Assembly (NCBI GenBank): GCA_910577505.1
Contig: CAJTLN010000001.1
Location: forward strand, 434,001-498,000
DNA: 64,000 nt
Direction of reading: 5' to 3'
From: an uncultured Bacilli bacterium
GTDB lineage: Bacteria > Bacillota_I > Bacilli_A > RF39 > UBA660
Positions 26,537 through 34,316 of this stretch are shown here, piece by piece. The notes under the pieces were generated by a model, which was not told the origin of the DNA, did not search any database, and saw only the letters and a list, made by a program, of their open reading frames with translations. The first letter of the stretch is position 1. The number at the start of each line of letters is the position of its first letter. The translations under genes and the position numbers were made by a program.

Positions 26537-27402
26537 AATTTCTTTTCATTATCTTTTTTTAATTCTTTTTCTTTCATACGTAGCTGATGTGCAACATAGA
26601 CATTATGCATTAGTTCATAAACCGTCATTGGTCCAACTCCACCAGGAACAGGAGTAATATGACTTGCTAATTCTGAAACTTTTTCATAGTCTACATCACC
26701 AATTAACTTACCATCAATTCTATTAATACCAACATCTATTATTACCGTATTAGGACTTACCATATCAGCTTTCAAATATTTAGCTTTACCAACAGCAACA
26801 ACTATAATGTCAGCATTCTTTGTATAAAAACTTATATCATCAGTTTTAGAATGGCATACAGAAACAGAAGCATTTCTATTAGTAAGCATATTCGCTATAG
26901 GTTTACCTACTAATATACTTCTTCCTATTACTACGACTTTTTTACCCTCAATCGGTATTTCGTATTCATCCAGAATATCTATTATTCCTTTGGGAGTACA
27001 GGGAGCCAAAGAAGGCATATTTTGTACTAACTTACCAGCATTTATGAATGTTAAGCCATCTACATCTTTATTTGGAGCAATTGTATTTTGTATTAATGTC
27101 GTATCTAAATGTTTAGGTAGTGGCATTTGTACTAAAATTCCATCTATAGTTTCGTCATCATTTAATTCATTAATATAATTAATAACATCATTTTGATTAA
27201 CATTTTCTTCAAATACTTTATGTATAAATTTATAGCCCATTTCTAGTGCTAATTTTTCTTTTTGTCGTACATACACTTTGCTAGCTTCATCGTTTCCAAC
27301 TTGAATAACTGCAAGACCTAATTGTGTAGGTACATATTTTACTTGTTCTTTAAGAGAGATTAATAGCTTATCTCTTAAGTCTTTTCCTTTCAACTCTACC
27401 AT
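26518..27402 (-). CDS. folD: Bifunctional methylenetetrahydrofolate dehydrogenase/cyclohydrolase
   Basis: A 294-residue enzyme that interconverts 5,10-methylene- and 10-formyl-tetrahydrofolate. Motifs: VGNDEASKVYVRQKEKLA (substrate site; catalytic lysine region), ILVQMPLPKHLD, NKDVDGLTFINAGKL, PCTPKGII, the dinucleotide site VVVIGRSILVGKPIA, and PVPGGVGPMTVYELMHN. Length and all signatures are normal. It provides one-carbon units for purines and formyl-Met. It starts behind AAGGTGATATT. Confidence 0.97.
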   Translation of the reverse strand: MVELKGKDLRDKLLISLKEQVKYVPTQLGLAVIQVGNDEASKVYVRQKEKLALEMGYKFIHKVFEENVNQNDVINYINELNDDETIDGILVQMPLPKHLDTTLIQNTIAPNKDVDGLTFINAGKLVQNMPSLAPCTPKGIIDILDEYEIPIEGKKVVVIGRSILVGKPIANMLTNRNASVSVCHSKTDDISFYTKNADIIVVAVGKAKYLKADMVSPNTVIIDVGINRIDGKLIGDVDYEKVSELASHITPVPGGVGPMTVYELMHNVYVAHQLRMKEKELKKDNEKKLELTHK

Positions 27403-27428
27403 AATATCACCTTCTTAATTATAACATA

Positions 27429-27451
27429 AAAAAAAGACTTAAAGTCTTTTA
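27429..27451 (-). terminator. Terminator of the thioredoxin-like gene
   Basis: A palindrome AAAAGACTTAAAGTCTTTT with a T-run on the minus strand. Confidence 0.8.
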
Positions 27452-28093
27452 TTTCTTTAATCCAGCATCTTCAAATGCTTTTTCAATTTCCTCAACATCT
27501 GTGAAACGATTTAAACCGCCAACAACTTTATTATTTTTAATAATTAAAGTAAGTGGTGTACCAGAAATATTATTAGCTGCATAATCTTTCCAATCACCAG
27601 TTCCACTAAGATTACTAATAGTATCATAAGCTGTAGCATCAGTTATTACTAATTTATCAAAATCAACAATTTTAGCTAAATCAATATATTTAGCTTGAAT
27701 ACCATAATTCTTAGCAGCTTCAGCAATATTAGGTGCATATTGAGCACAATATCCACATCCTTGTCTTCCAATCCAAACAACAATAGTTTCATTCTTAGAC
27801 TCAGATTGAATATCAGAAGCAGTTATTTCCTTAAAAGCACTTGTATCATATTTAGATGCACTTTGTTGATTATTATTAGTATTGTTATTAACTTCATTAT
27901 CATCTTTACCATTTATCGATAAAATTAAAGTGAAAATACTTAAAACAACTAAGCAAGAAACAATAAGTAAAGTAATATTTACTTTTTTTTCTATTCCTAT
28001 TATTCTTTCTTCCATACTTATTTCTTCATACTCGTCTTCATCTAATTCGACTTCTTTTACTTCTTTTTCTATGTCTTTAACTTTCTTTTCCAT
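27449..28093 (-). CDS. Membrane-anchored thioredoxin-like protein
   Basis: A 214-residue protein. The first 33 residues are highly acidic/charged and cytoplasmic, residues about 34-56 form a transmembrane helix (ITLLIVSCLVVLSIFTLIL), then an asparagine-rich linker, and an extracytoplasmic thioredoxin fold with active site CGYC in WIGRQGCGYCAQYAP and cis-proline in ISGTPLTLII. It resembles bacteriocin-transport accessory/TlpA-type oxidoreductases. Likely role: thiol-disulfide exchange on exported proteins. It is a single-gene unit with GGGAGG as ribosome site. Confidence 0.86.
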   Translation of the reverse strand: MEKKVKDIEKEVKEVELDEDEYEEISMEERIIGIEKKVNITLLIVSCLVVLSIFTLILSINGKDDNEVNNNTNNNQQSASKYDTSAFKEITASDIQSESKNETIVVWIGRQGCGYCAQYAPNIAEAAKNYGIQAKYIDLAKIVDFDKLVITDATAYDTISNLSGTGDWKDYAANNISGTPLTLIIKNNKVVGGLNRFTDVEEIEKAFEDAGLKK

Positions 28094-28215
28094 ATTCTTT
28101 ATTCCTCCCTAACATAATTTTACAAGTTTTCCTAGATAATTACAAGGAAAATGGACTTTTTCACCTAATTTTCATTAAAAAAATATGATAAAATACTAAT
28201 AGGGGAGGTGCCCAC

Positions 28216-29385
28216 ATGCTAGGAGCAATTATTGGAGACATAGTAGGTTCTCATTATGAGGTATTAGAAATAAATGCAATACAAAATAATCCTGATAAGA
28301 AACGAACATATGAAGAAAGAATTAGTATTTTAAATCCAAAAGTAGATTTATTTACAGATCAATGCTCATACACTGATGACTCAGTATTAACAATTGCTAT
28401 TGCTTCATCAATAATAAGTGATATGGATTACGAAAGTTCATTAAGAAAATATGGTACAAAGGAAATAAGTCTTGGTTTGGATAAATATGGCAGAAGTAGA
28501 TTTGGCCGAGGATTTGTTAATTGGTTACAAGAAAATAAAGAAGGAAATAGTTATGGAAATGGCGGAGCAATGAGAATTTCTCCTGTTGGTTTTTATTTTA
28601 ATGATATCAAAAGTATATTAGAAGAGACTAAGTTAGCTACAATCCCTTCTCATAATCATGATGACGCCATAACTGGAGCAGAAGCGGTTACAACGGCTAT
28701 ATATTTTGCCAGAAAAGGATATTCTAAAAAAGCTATAAAAACATTATTAGAGTTTTATTTTGATTACAACTTGAACTTTTCACTAAACGAATTACAGCAT
28801 AATTATAGGTTTTCATCACGTACAAGTAAATCAGTACCACAAGCTATTTTCTGTTTTTTAGAGTCTTCTTCTTTTGAGGATGCTATTCGTAAATCTATAT
28901 CAATCGGTGGTGATAGTGATACTATAGCTGCTATAACTGGCTCTATAAGTGAAGCCTATTATGGCATTCCAGAAGAGTTAAAAGAGCATGCTTTAAGTTT
29001 CTTGCCACCAGAATATATAAAAGTAGTTAAGGACTTTTATGAAGAATTAGAATTAAGAAAAGCACTTAAAACTGTTAATATAGAAGATGATGACTTTATA
29101 AGATATATGAGATCACGAGTAAAAAGGTATGAACACACAAATCCTGATAGTTTATGGGGATATTTTACTGAATATAATGAAGAAGGGTATTTATGTAATA
29201 TCCGCTTACTTGTTCCTCATATTGTCGACGAGAAATCTTTATTAATAAATATTCATGAATATACCCATGCTTATGAAGCATACCAAAAATTAGGAACAAA
29301 ATATGAAGAAAAAGTTGAAGAAAGTGAAGCACTTGCAAAAGAAAACGAAGAAAAGTATCTAGCTAAAAAGAAACTTTATGAATAG
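28216..29385 (+). CDS. ADP-ribosylglycohydrolase fused to a C-terminal HExxH segment
   Basis: A 389-residue protein. Residues 1-270 are an ADP-ribosylglycohydrolase (DraG/ARH-type): MLGAIIGDIVGSHYE start, metal ligands in YTDDSVLT (52-59) and in SIGGDSDTIAA (229-239), and NGGAMRISPVG between. Such enzymes remove ADP-ribose from proteins or free derivatives. The last 100 residues are extra: after an acidic stretch there is LLINIHEYTHAYEAY, with HEYTH at 347-351, and a charged helix rich in glutamate (EEKVEESEALAKENEEKY) that could supply a third zinc ligand. This looks like a minimal metallopeptidase or zinc-binding add-on. GGGGAGGTG precedes ATG. Confidence 0.85.
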   Translation: MLGAIIGDIVGSHYEVLEINAIQNNPDKKRTYEERISILNPKVDLFTDQCSYTDDSVLTIAIASSIISDMDYESSLRKYGTKEISLGLDKYGRSRFGRGFVNWLQENKEGNSYGNGGAMRISPVGFYFNDIKSILEETKLATIPSHNHDDAITGAEAVTTAIYFARKGYSKKAIKTLLEFYFDYNLNFSLNELQHNYRFSSRTSKSVPQAIFCFLESSSFEDAIRKSISIGGDSDTIAAITGSISEAYYGIPEELKEHALSFLPPEYIKVVKDFYEELELRKALKTVNIEDDDFIRYMRSRVKRYEHTNPDSLWGYFTEYNEEGYLCNIRLLVPHIVDEKSLLINIHEYTHAYEAYQKLGTKYEEKVEESEALAKENEEKYLAKKKLYE

Positions 29386-29399
29386 TAAAGTTTCTTTTT
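29365..29399. terminator. Bidirectional terminator
   Basis: AAAAAGAAACTTT pairs with AAAGTTTCTTTTT between the convergent ADP-ribosylglycohydrolase and radical SAM genes. Confidence 0.88.
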
Positions 29400-30453
29400 A
29401 TTTAATAGAATAGTCAAAATTATAAAGTTTTTTACATAATGGATAAGCTCTAGTACCATTATGTATTTGGACACTTTCTAAATCATCATAAATATTTGGC
29501 GTTTTTATCCCCATTTTATTTAATGTTTCTGTATCAAATTCTTTAAACGCTGGGCAAGGTAAAATAGTACCATCATATTTTATAACTAATTTATCTAAAC
29601 CAGCAGTACATTTATGTTTATCTTCATCAAGTAACGGAATACCAACTCTAATATTTCCTTTAAATTCATCTTTATATTTATGATATATTTGTGCAAATTC
29701 TTTCATTTCATCAGGAGATAGCATTAATAAATCTCTATTTTGTTCGCCACGTCCTTGTGGAACAAAATTAAGTATACTAAGTTGTGCAACTTCAGCACAA
29801 TTTAATATTTCTATTAAATCTCCAAACTCTCTATAATTACTTTTCATAGGAACAAAATGAATATCGGTATTAAGACCAACAGAGCTTGCTCTTATTATCG
29901 ATAGCTCAACCTCTTCAAAATGTTTACTTCCCATAAGAAAATCATAAGTATCTCTTTCGGCTCCTTGAAAGTCAAAGACAATTTTATCAAGTCCAATATA
30001 TTGCAGTTTTTCTAAATCATCTCTATCAAGAGCACTAAATTCTCTATCGTTATATCGTTTATATACTCCCATATAATGATTTACAGTTTTTTCAAAAACC
30101 TCATAAGAATGATGTTTATAACTTTCATACATTTTTTCAACATTTTTACGAAGCAGCTGCATTTCTAAATCAGACATTTTATTATTTCTTTTTACTCCAC
30201 TTGTAAATAATACCACTCTAATATCTCTAACTTTACAATACATAATCATTTCATAAATATTAGGATGAAGCATTGGCTCCCCACCAGAAAATGATATTTC
30301 TTCAATACCACCAATATTCATAAAATAATCAATTACCTTTTTAAAAGTTTCAAAATCTATCATTTTATTTTTATCCATACCTGCACAAGAAGAACAAAAT
30401 AAACAGTTATTAGGGCAAGTTTGAATAATTTCAAAACATAAATCTTTAAGCAT
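29398..30453 (-). CDS. Radical SAM protein with SPASM-like C-terminus
   Basis: A 351-residue enzyme. The [4Fe-4S] motif CPNNCLFC (C-x3-C-x2-C, residues 13-20) is followed by the SAM-binding ISFSGGEPMLHP (54-65). Extra cysteines near the end (KCTAGLDKLVIKYDGTILPC, later CKKL) match a SPASM/twitch-type auxiliary cluster region with a YDG-x-PC pattern. The middle (residues 95-150) carries an unusual long helical insertion. It is not NrdG (which is about 150-200 residues with CNLRC-like motifs). The partner peptide or substrate is not evident nearby; a neighbour on the other strand is a small zinc-ribbon protein. Confidence 0.85.
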   Translation of the reverse strand: MLKDLCFEIIQTCPNNCLFCSSCAGMDKNKMIDFETFKKVIDYFMNIGGIEEISFSGGEPMLHPNIYEMIMYCKVRDIRVVLFTSGVKRNNKMSDLEMQLLRKNVEKMYESYKHHSYEVFEKTVNHYMGVYKRYNDREFSALDRDDLEKLQYIGLDKIVFDFQGAERDTYDFLMGSKHFEEVELSIIRASSVGLNTDIHFVPMKSNYREFGDLIEILNCAEVAQLSILNFVPQGRGEQNRDLLMLSPDEMKEFAQIYHKYKDEFKGNIRVGIPLLDEDKHKCTAGLDKLVIKYDGTILPCPAFKEFDTETLNKMGIKTPNIYDDLESVQIHNGTRAYPLCKKLYNFDYSIK

Positions 30454-30551
30454 AAGTTATCCCCCTTACACAGATATTTATTCTAACATAAAAAAAATAT
30501 TTTATATACTTAATTTTTCTTGTATAATGAAAATGAGGAGTGTAGAGTAAT

Positions 30552-30932
30552 ATGAATAATTGTCCAAATTGTGGAAACCCAATCGTAAATAGTTCAAATT
30601 TTTGTAAAAAATGTGGAATACAACTTAATCAAAGTACCCAAACTAATACTTCTGAGACAGGCCATCTATCTATAAGTAGAAAGAAGAGTTTCTATGGATG
30701 TGCAATATCATTAAGTGTAGTTATTAATAATTCTGATTATAAAATGAATAGTGGAGATGTATTAAAATTTGATTTGCAACCAGGAAGATACATCATTGCA
30801 TATAAAGTTTGGTGTCGTCGTCAAAAGGAGATCACAATTGATGTAGTAGCAGGTGGAACATATTTTGTAGAATTTGTTAATGACTATTTATGGGGTGGAT
30901 TTAAAATAAGTAAAAATTCCAAGTTAAATTAA
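30552..30932 (+). CDS. Zinc-ribbon protein with small beta domain
   Basis: A 126-residue protein. Residues 4-22 form a zinc ribbon (CPNCG, then CKKCG). After a polar linker there is a beta-rich domain of about 85 residues (LSISRKKSFYGCAISLSVVI; LQPGRYIIAYKVWCRR; GGTYFVEFVN), similar to small carboxypeptidase-regulatory-like or DUF2846-like folds. There is no membrane segment. Function unknown. It ends in a terminator shared with the convergent nucleotidase. Confidence 0.7.
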   Translation: MNNCPNCGNPIVNSSNFCKKCGIQLNQSTQTNTSETGHLSISRKKSFYGCAISLSVVINNSDYKMNSGDVLKFDLQPGRYIIAYKVWCRRQKEITIDVVAGGTYFVEFVNDYLWGGFKISKNSKLN

Positions 30933-30956
30933 AAGGACGATTTTAAATCGTCTTTT
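30931..30956. terminator. Bidirectional terminator
   Basis: AAAAGGACGATTT pairs with AAATCGTCTTTT with one bulged G, between convergent genes. Confidence 0.8.
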
Positions 30957-31752
30957 ATTTTAGAATTTTTATCTCTTTAGAAAGTTCTTCAAAAGTAGTA
31001 TTATTTGTACAAACGATATCATATTCTTTTTCAAAAAATTTAAAATTCTCGTTTTCTTTTTCTTCACAAAATCCTATTTTTAAAAAATTATCTTTATCTA
31101 TAGATACCATTTTAGTATCCGCTATTTGATCTCCAAGTAAAACTACGTTAGGTCTATTTTTTATAATTTCTTTTACATTATTAGGTAACAATGCTTCATT
31201 TTTATTTAGTGAATGAATAATACTATCTTCTAATCCTACAGCTAATCCATTTTCAAATTTAATAAAATTAGAGACAATATATATATTATCAAAATAGCAG
31301 TTATTATTTTTTAAAAATTCAACGATTATATTGCCAATTCCAGCGGAAATTATAATTAAAGGTATTTTTCTATCTCTCAAACTTTTAAGTAAGTCGATAG
31401 CACCATCTCTAAATTTTAATACTTTAATATCTTTTACAGCATCTATAATAACATCTTCTGTTAATTTATATTTTATGAATAAACTTATATGCTTTGTCCA
31501 CCATTCAATCATTAATTTATTTTTAGTTTCAAAATCTAATTCTTCATCTATTTCAATAGGTCGATAAAATTCATATAAATTTTGTCTTTCTTTTTTATAT
31601 TCATCTTTTACAAAGTTACCTGTAGAAAGTATCCCCCAAGAAGATTCGCTAGTTCCAATTGTTAAAGTTCTATCAAAATCAGCCAGTACATGTATAGTAT
31701 TATCTTTCCAATTTTCAATTTTATCTAAAACTTTCTTTTCATAATGAATCAC
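30955..31752 (-). CDS. UMPH-1-type pyrimidine 5'-nucleotidase (HAD superfamily)
   Basis: A 265-residue HAD phosphatase. Motif I is VLADFDRTLTIG with nucleophile and acid-base aspartates; the EWWTKH segment and the SAGIGNIIVEFL block are typical of the NT5C3/UMPH-1 family, and motif IV lies in VLLGDQIADTKM. This family is best known from eukaryotic cytosolic nucleotidases that act on CMP/UMP. The frame also offers an ATG at 31761, but AAGGAG abuts that ATG; the GTG at 31752 has the proper 9-nt spacing and is preferred. Product predicted to be cytoplasmic. Confidence 0.8.
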   Translation of the reverse strand: MIHYEKKVLDKIENWKDNTIHVLADFDRTLTIGTSESSWGILSTGNFVKDEYKKERQNLYEFYRPIEIDEELDFETKNKLMIEWWTKHISLFIKYKLTEDVIIDAVKDIKVLKFRDGAIDLLKSLRDRKIPLIIISAGIGNIIVEFLKNNNCYFDNIYIVSNFIKFENGLAVGLEDSIIHSLNKNEALLPNNVKEIIKNRPNVVLLGDQIADTKMVSIDKDNFLKIGFCEEKENENFKFFEKEYDIVCTNNTTFEELSKEIKILK

Positions 31753-31878
31753 TTTGTACATCTCCTTTTCATCTTAGTTTAACATAAATTACTTAAAACA
31801 AAAACTCCCTTAAAAGGAGTTTTAAATCAAGTAATTTAAAAATGATATAAAATATAAGATTCACCATTACAAAAACAT

Positions 31879-32501
31879 TTATAGTTTTTTATCATGCTCA
31901 TTAACTTCAACTATTTGTTTAATATTCTCATAAATAGCAGTTTTATTACCAATTTCAATTGCTCCTGTACTTGTATAAGTTTTTAAGGCTCTTTCATCAG
32001 TTATGCCACTTACTTTTACATTTGTAATACCAAGACTTGATAAGTATCTAAGAATTATAAAAATAAGCTTTTTTCCATTACCTTGTCCTTGATATTTTTC
32101 ATCAACATATAATGCTACATCTTGCTTTTTTCGTATAGTAAATAATTACGTAACGTATCAAGATCTGGTGGAAGAGGTATATAATTTATACCTGACATTA
32201 TTAATGAAGCAGTATTATCTTTATAAATATTTGAACTTACAAATCCTACAAAAGAATCTTTTAGTCTCAAAAAAATTGCAACAGTTTTTATTGGAATATC
32301 TCCAACGTTTTTAATTTTAAAAGTAGGAGTTTTATTTATTTGAATTGGATTTACATTTTTACTTTTATGTTCAACTTCTACAACTTGCATATTATAGTCA
32401 TTTGCTAATTCCATTCTATTTGAATAAGTAACCATATATTCATTTGTTTCTAATTTATTTTCTATTTGTTCCATACTACCACCATAAATTAAGTTTACCA
32501 T
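31879..32501 (-). pseudogene. GNAT acetyltransferase broken by a frameshift
   Basis: The leftward frame from 32501 (or ATG 32474 behind GGTGG) runs 128 codons to a TAG at 32115. In the neighbouring frame the protein continues without a break as EKKQDVALYVDEKYQGQGNG and then KKLIFIILRYLSSLGI, ending at 31879-31881. The second part has the GNAT acetyl-CoA loop (YQGQGNGKKL, an R/QxxGxG/A type) and the terminal helix (ALKTYTSTGAIEIG). The two frames join at a run of six A on the coding strand near 32127-32132. A one-base loss, a sequencing error, phase variation or slippage could explain this. The N-terminal half is atypical for a GNAT protein. Confidence 0.8.
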
Positions 32502-32564
32502 ACTAAATAATTTTTTATATCAAAAAATTTTTGTACAGAAATGTTCATTATTCATATTTTTATC

Positions 32565-33134
32565 TTAATTATTAATATATATTTTTAAATTTTCAAAAAT
32601 AGGTACATTTCCTTTATAACTTTTTGGAGATATTGGGCTAGGATGATAAATAGGTAATACTTTATATCCGTTAACTTCATAAATATTGCCAACAACATCA
32701 CCAAATTTACTAAACTTAAAATCTAGTAAACTTCTAGTTGGAAATTCTCCTAAAGTTATTATTATTTTAGGATTTAATACTTCTATTTGCTTCATCATTA
32801 TATTTTTGCAATTATGAGAACATATCTTTAAATTTTTTCGATTTACAGGGAAACATTTAACAGATTCTAAAAATGTGGTTTCAAATATATCTCTATTAAT
32901 TATATCAAATAACTTTTGTAAAACCACACCACTAGGAAGTATTTTACCATTGATGTCACGCCATAATTTATGACTTTTTCTCCACCCATTATTAGCAGGA
33001 GCTTCACCAATTAATATAATATCTTTATATGAGCCAATATGTATTGTTGTTTCATTATCAAATTTTTCAACTAGGTCCTCACACAACATACAACTAAAAA
33101 CTTCATCATCTATTTTCTTTAATTCATTATTCAT
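32565..33134 (-). CDS. Uracil-DNA glycosylase superfamily protein (family 4/5-like)
   Basis: A 189-residue base-excision enzyme. Family marks: an N-terminal cysteine pair (CMLC), the catalytic-loop block ILIGEAPANNGW, the cluster cysteines around SVKCFPVNRKNLKICSHNC, ITLGEFPTRSLL, and the DNA-binding HPSPISP. The cysteine pattern suggests an iron-sulfur UDG. The frame is open from 33149, but GGTGATAAAT sets ATG at 33134. It overlaps the upstream gene fragment by 8 nt. Confidence 0.87.
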   Translation of the reverse strand: MNNELKKIDDEVFSCMLCEDLVEKFDNETTIHIGSYKDIILIGEAPANNGWRKSHKLWRDINGKILPSGVVLQKLFDIINRDIFETTFLESVKCFPVNRKNLKICSHNCKNIMMKQIEVLNPKIIITLGEFPTRSLLDFKFSKFGDVVGNIYEVNGYKVLPIYHPSPISPKSYKGNVPIFENLKIYINN

Positions 33135-33399
33135 ATTTATCACCAGCATTAGAAAATTCTTTTTTTAATAATCTTTTCTCATCATTTTTTAAAGAACCAC
33201 CACCATCTAAACTTAATAATTCAAAGTATACATTTTCTATTAAAGACAAATCAATAGTTAATTTTATATTCTCTATATTATTAATTTTATCTAATAATTC
33301 TTTTAATATCTTCAAAGCATACTCTATATTCCATTTTGAAAAAGTCCCCAATAGTAGGTGATGGAGGATAAAAACTAATATCATAAGTACTAAGTTCAC
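33127..33399 (-). pseudogene. Probable C-terminal part of a frameshifted hypothetical gene
   Basis: A frame of 90 codons overlapping the preceding gene (33287-33808) by 113 nt. The useful part begins around WNIEYALKILKELLDKI, an amphipathic helix, followed by LIENVYFELLSLDGGG and a charged end; upstream of that the translation is hydrophobic noise. No ribosome site precedes its first ATG. The simplest reading is that it is the C-terminal 75 residues of the 33287-33808 protein after a one-base shift around 33340-33350 (T5/A4 runs). Confidence 0.55.
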
Positions 33400-33808
33400 T
33401 ATTATGCATCATTCTAGATATCTTAAATCCTCTGTTTAGAGATATTTTTAAAGTTCTCTCTTCAATATGACCATTTTCTAAAAAAATTCGTTCATCAATA
33501 AATAATGCATCATCATTCATATAAAAGTTATACAATATATTATCTTTTTGTATAACATATATTTTTTTCCTTCTTAGATTATTAATAGAACCATCTATTA
33601 AAGCAGAATTACCAATATTATTTAATATCTCACCATATCCAAATTTATTAATTGTAAACATAAAATCATTTAATGTACAATCTTCTAGTAAGTCTAAATA
33701 TTTAAAACCATATTCTTCTCCAACCTTGATTAATACTTCCTCATCGTCAGAAATATTAGTTTGTTGACTATTATTTTTTATAAATTTTTTTTTCATAAAT
33801 TCAAACAT
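33287..33808 (-). CDS. Hypothetical protein, probably truncated by frameshift
   Basis: A 173-residue soluble protein with a basic start (MFEFMKKKFIKN), a mixed alpha/beta body (INKFGYGEILNNIGNSALIDG, YVIQKDNILYNFYMNDDALFIDE) and an end (MEYRVCFEDIKRIIR) that overlaps the next frame. No family is recognised. If joined to the downstream frame the protein would be about 235 residues and would overlap the UDG start by a few bases, a normal operon arrangement. Confidence 0.6.
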   Translation of the reverse strand: MFEFMKKKFIKNNSQQTNISDDEEVLIKVGEEYGFKYLDLLEDCTLNDFMFTINKFGYGEILNNIGNSALIDGSINNLRRKKIYVIQKDNILYNFYMNDDALFIDERIFLENGHIEERTLKISLNRGFKISRMMHNSELSTYDISFYPPSPTIGDFFKMEYRVCFEDIKRIIR

Positions 33809-33860
33809 AATATCACCATTTATTAGTAATTTATTTTAACATATTTAACCTTAAATAAAT

Positions 33861-33884
33861 AAAAAAACTCTCCATACAGAGAGT
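33861..33884 (-). terminator. Terminator of tRNA-His
   Basis: On the minus strand ACTCTC, TGTATG, GAGAGT and T7. Confidence 0.87.
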
Positions 33885-33895
33885 AATTTTTACAA

Positions 33896-33972
33896 TGGGG
33901 CGAAATGTGGGGATCGAACCCACGCGTGCCAGAGCCACAATCTGGTGTGTTAACCACTTCACCAATTCCGCC
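33896..33972 (-). tRNA. tRNA-His (GTG)
   Basis: A 77-nt cloverleaf on the minus strand. The anticodon stem CCAGA/TCTGG encloses TTGTGGC with GTG. The T-arm is GTGGG TTCGATC CCCAC, and CCA is encoded. The acceptor has eight pairs (GGCGGAAT with ATTTCGCC, one G-U), the extra G(-1):C73 pair being the identity element of histidine tRNA. Confidence 0.96.
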
Positions 33973-33984
33973 ATGCGCATAAAT

Positions 33985-34013
33985 AGAATAACAAATAATT
34001 GAAGAAAATGCAA
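33985..34013 (-). promoter_or_regulatory. SigmaA promoter of tRNA-His
   Basis: On the minus strand TTGCAT (34008-34013), 17 nt, TATTCT (33985-33990), 12 nt before the tRNA. Confidence 0.75.
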
Positions 34014-34052
34014 GCATATATTATAATTAAATGGTAGGGAAGTGGAAAAATA

Positions 34053-34277
34053 ATGAATTTATTAACTTATCTTATCGTTAAAGAATCTTTCTGGGATCAA
34101 TTTAAAGAAGAAATAAGAGATGTTTTAGACATGTTTAAGGACTTCTTTTTAATGATTAAAGAAGTAACTTACGATGTCTTAGCTAATGCAATAGGTGGGG
34201 ATGTAGTAAATCTTTTACTTATCGCAATAGGGACAGTTGCATTAATTATGATACTTTTATCTGTTATAAATAGATAA
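34053..34277 (+). CDS. Small single-pass membrane protein
   Basis: A 74-residue protein: a short N-terminal hydrophobic stretch, an amphipathic acidic/aromatic helix (FWDQFKEEIRDVLDMFKDFF) and a C-terminal transmembrane helix (about residues 50-71, VVNLLLIAIGTVALIMILLS). TATTATAAT and GGGAAGTGG upstream support expression. Role unknown. Confidence 0.65.
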   Translation: MNLLTYLIVKESFWDQFKEEIRDVLDMFKDFFLMIKEVTYDVLANAIGGDVVNLLLIAIGTVALIMILLSVINR

Positions 34278-34316
34278 AGAAAAGGAGCTAAATTATTAAG
34301 CTCCTCTTTTTCTTCC
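34278..34316. terminator. Bidirectional terminator
   Basis: AAAAGGAGCT and AGCTCCTCTTTTT flank an AT-rich loop between the small membrane protein gene and the convergent RNase R gene. Confidence 0.82.

Noticed and set aside
23787..28112. Rightward frames opposite the yitT, ABC-F, folD and thioredoxin-like genes
   Set aside because: They are antisense shadows of well-supported genes and lack ribosome sites.
29398..30453. The radical SAM gene as the missing NrdG activase
   Set aside because: It is far too long, has a SPASM-like C-terminus and lies about 20 kb from nrdD.
33823..34017. Short leftward reading frames across 33823-34017
   Set aside because: They lie over tRNA-His and its terminator.
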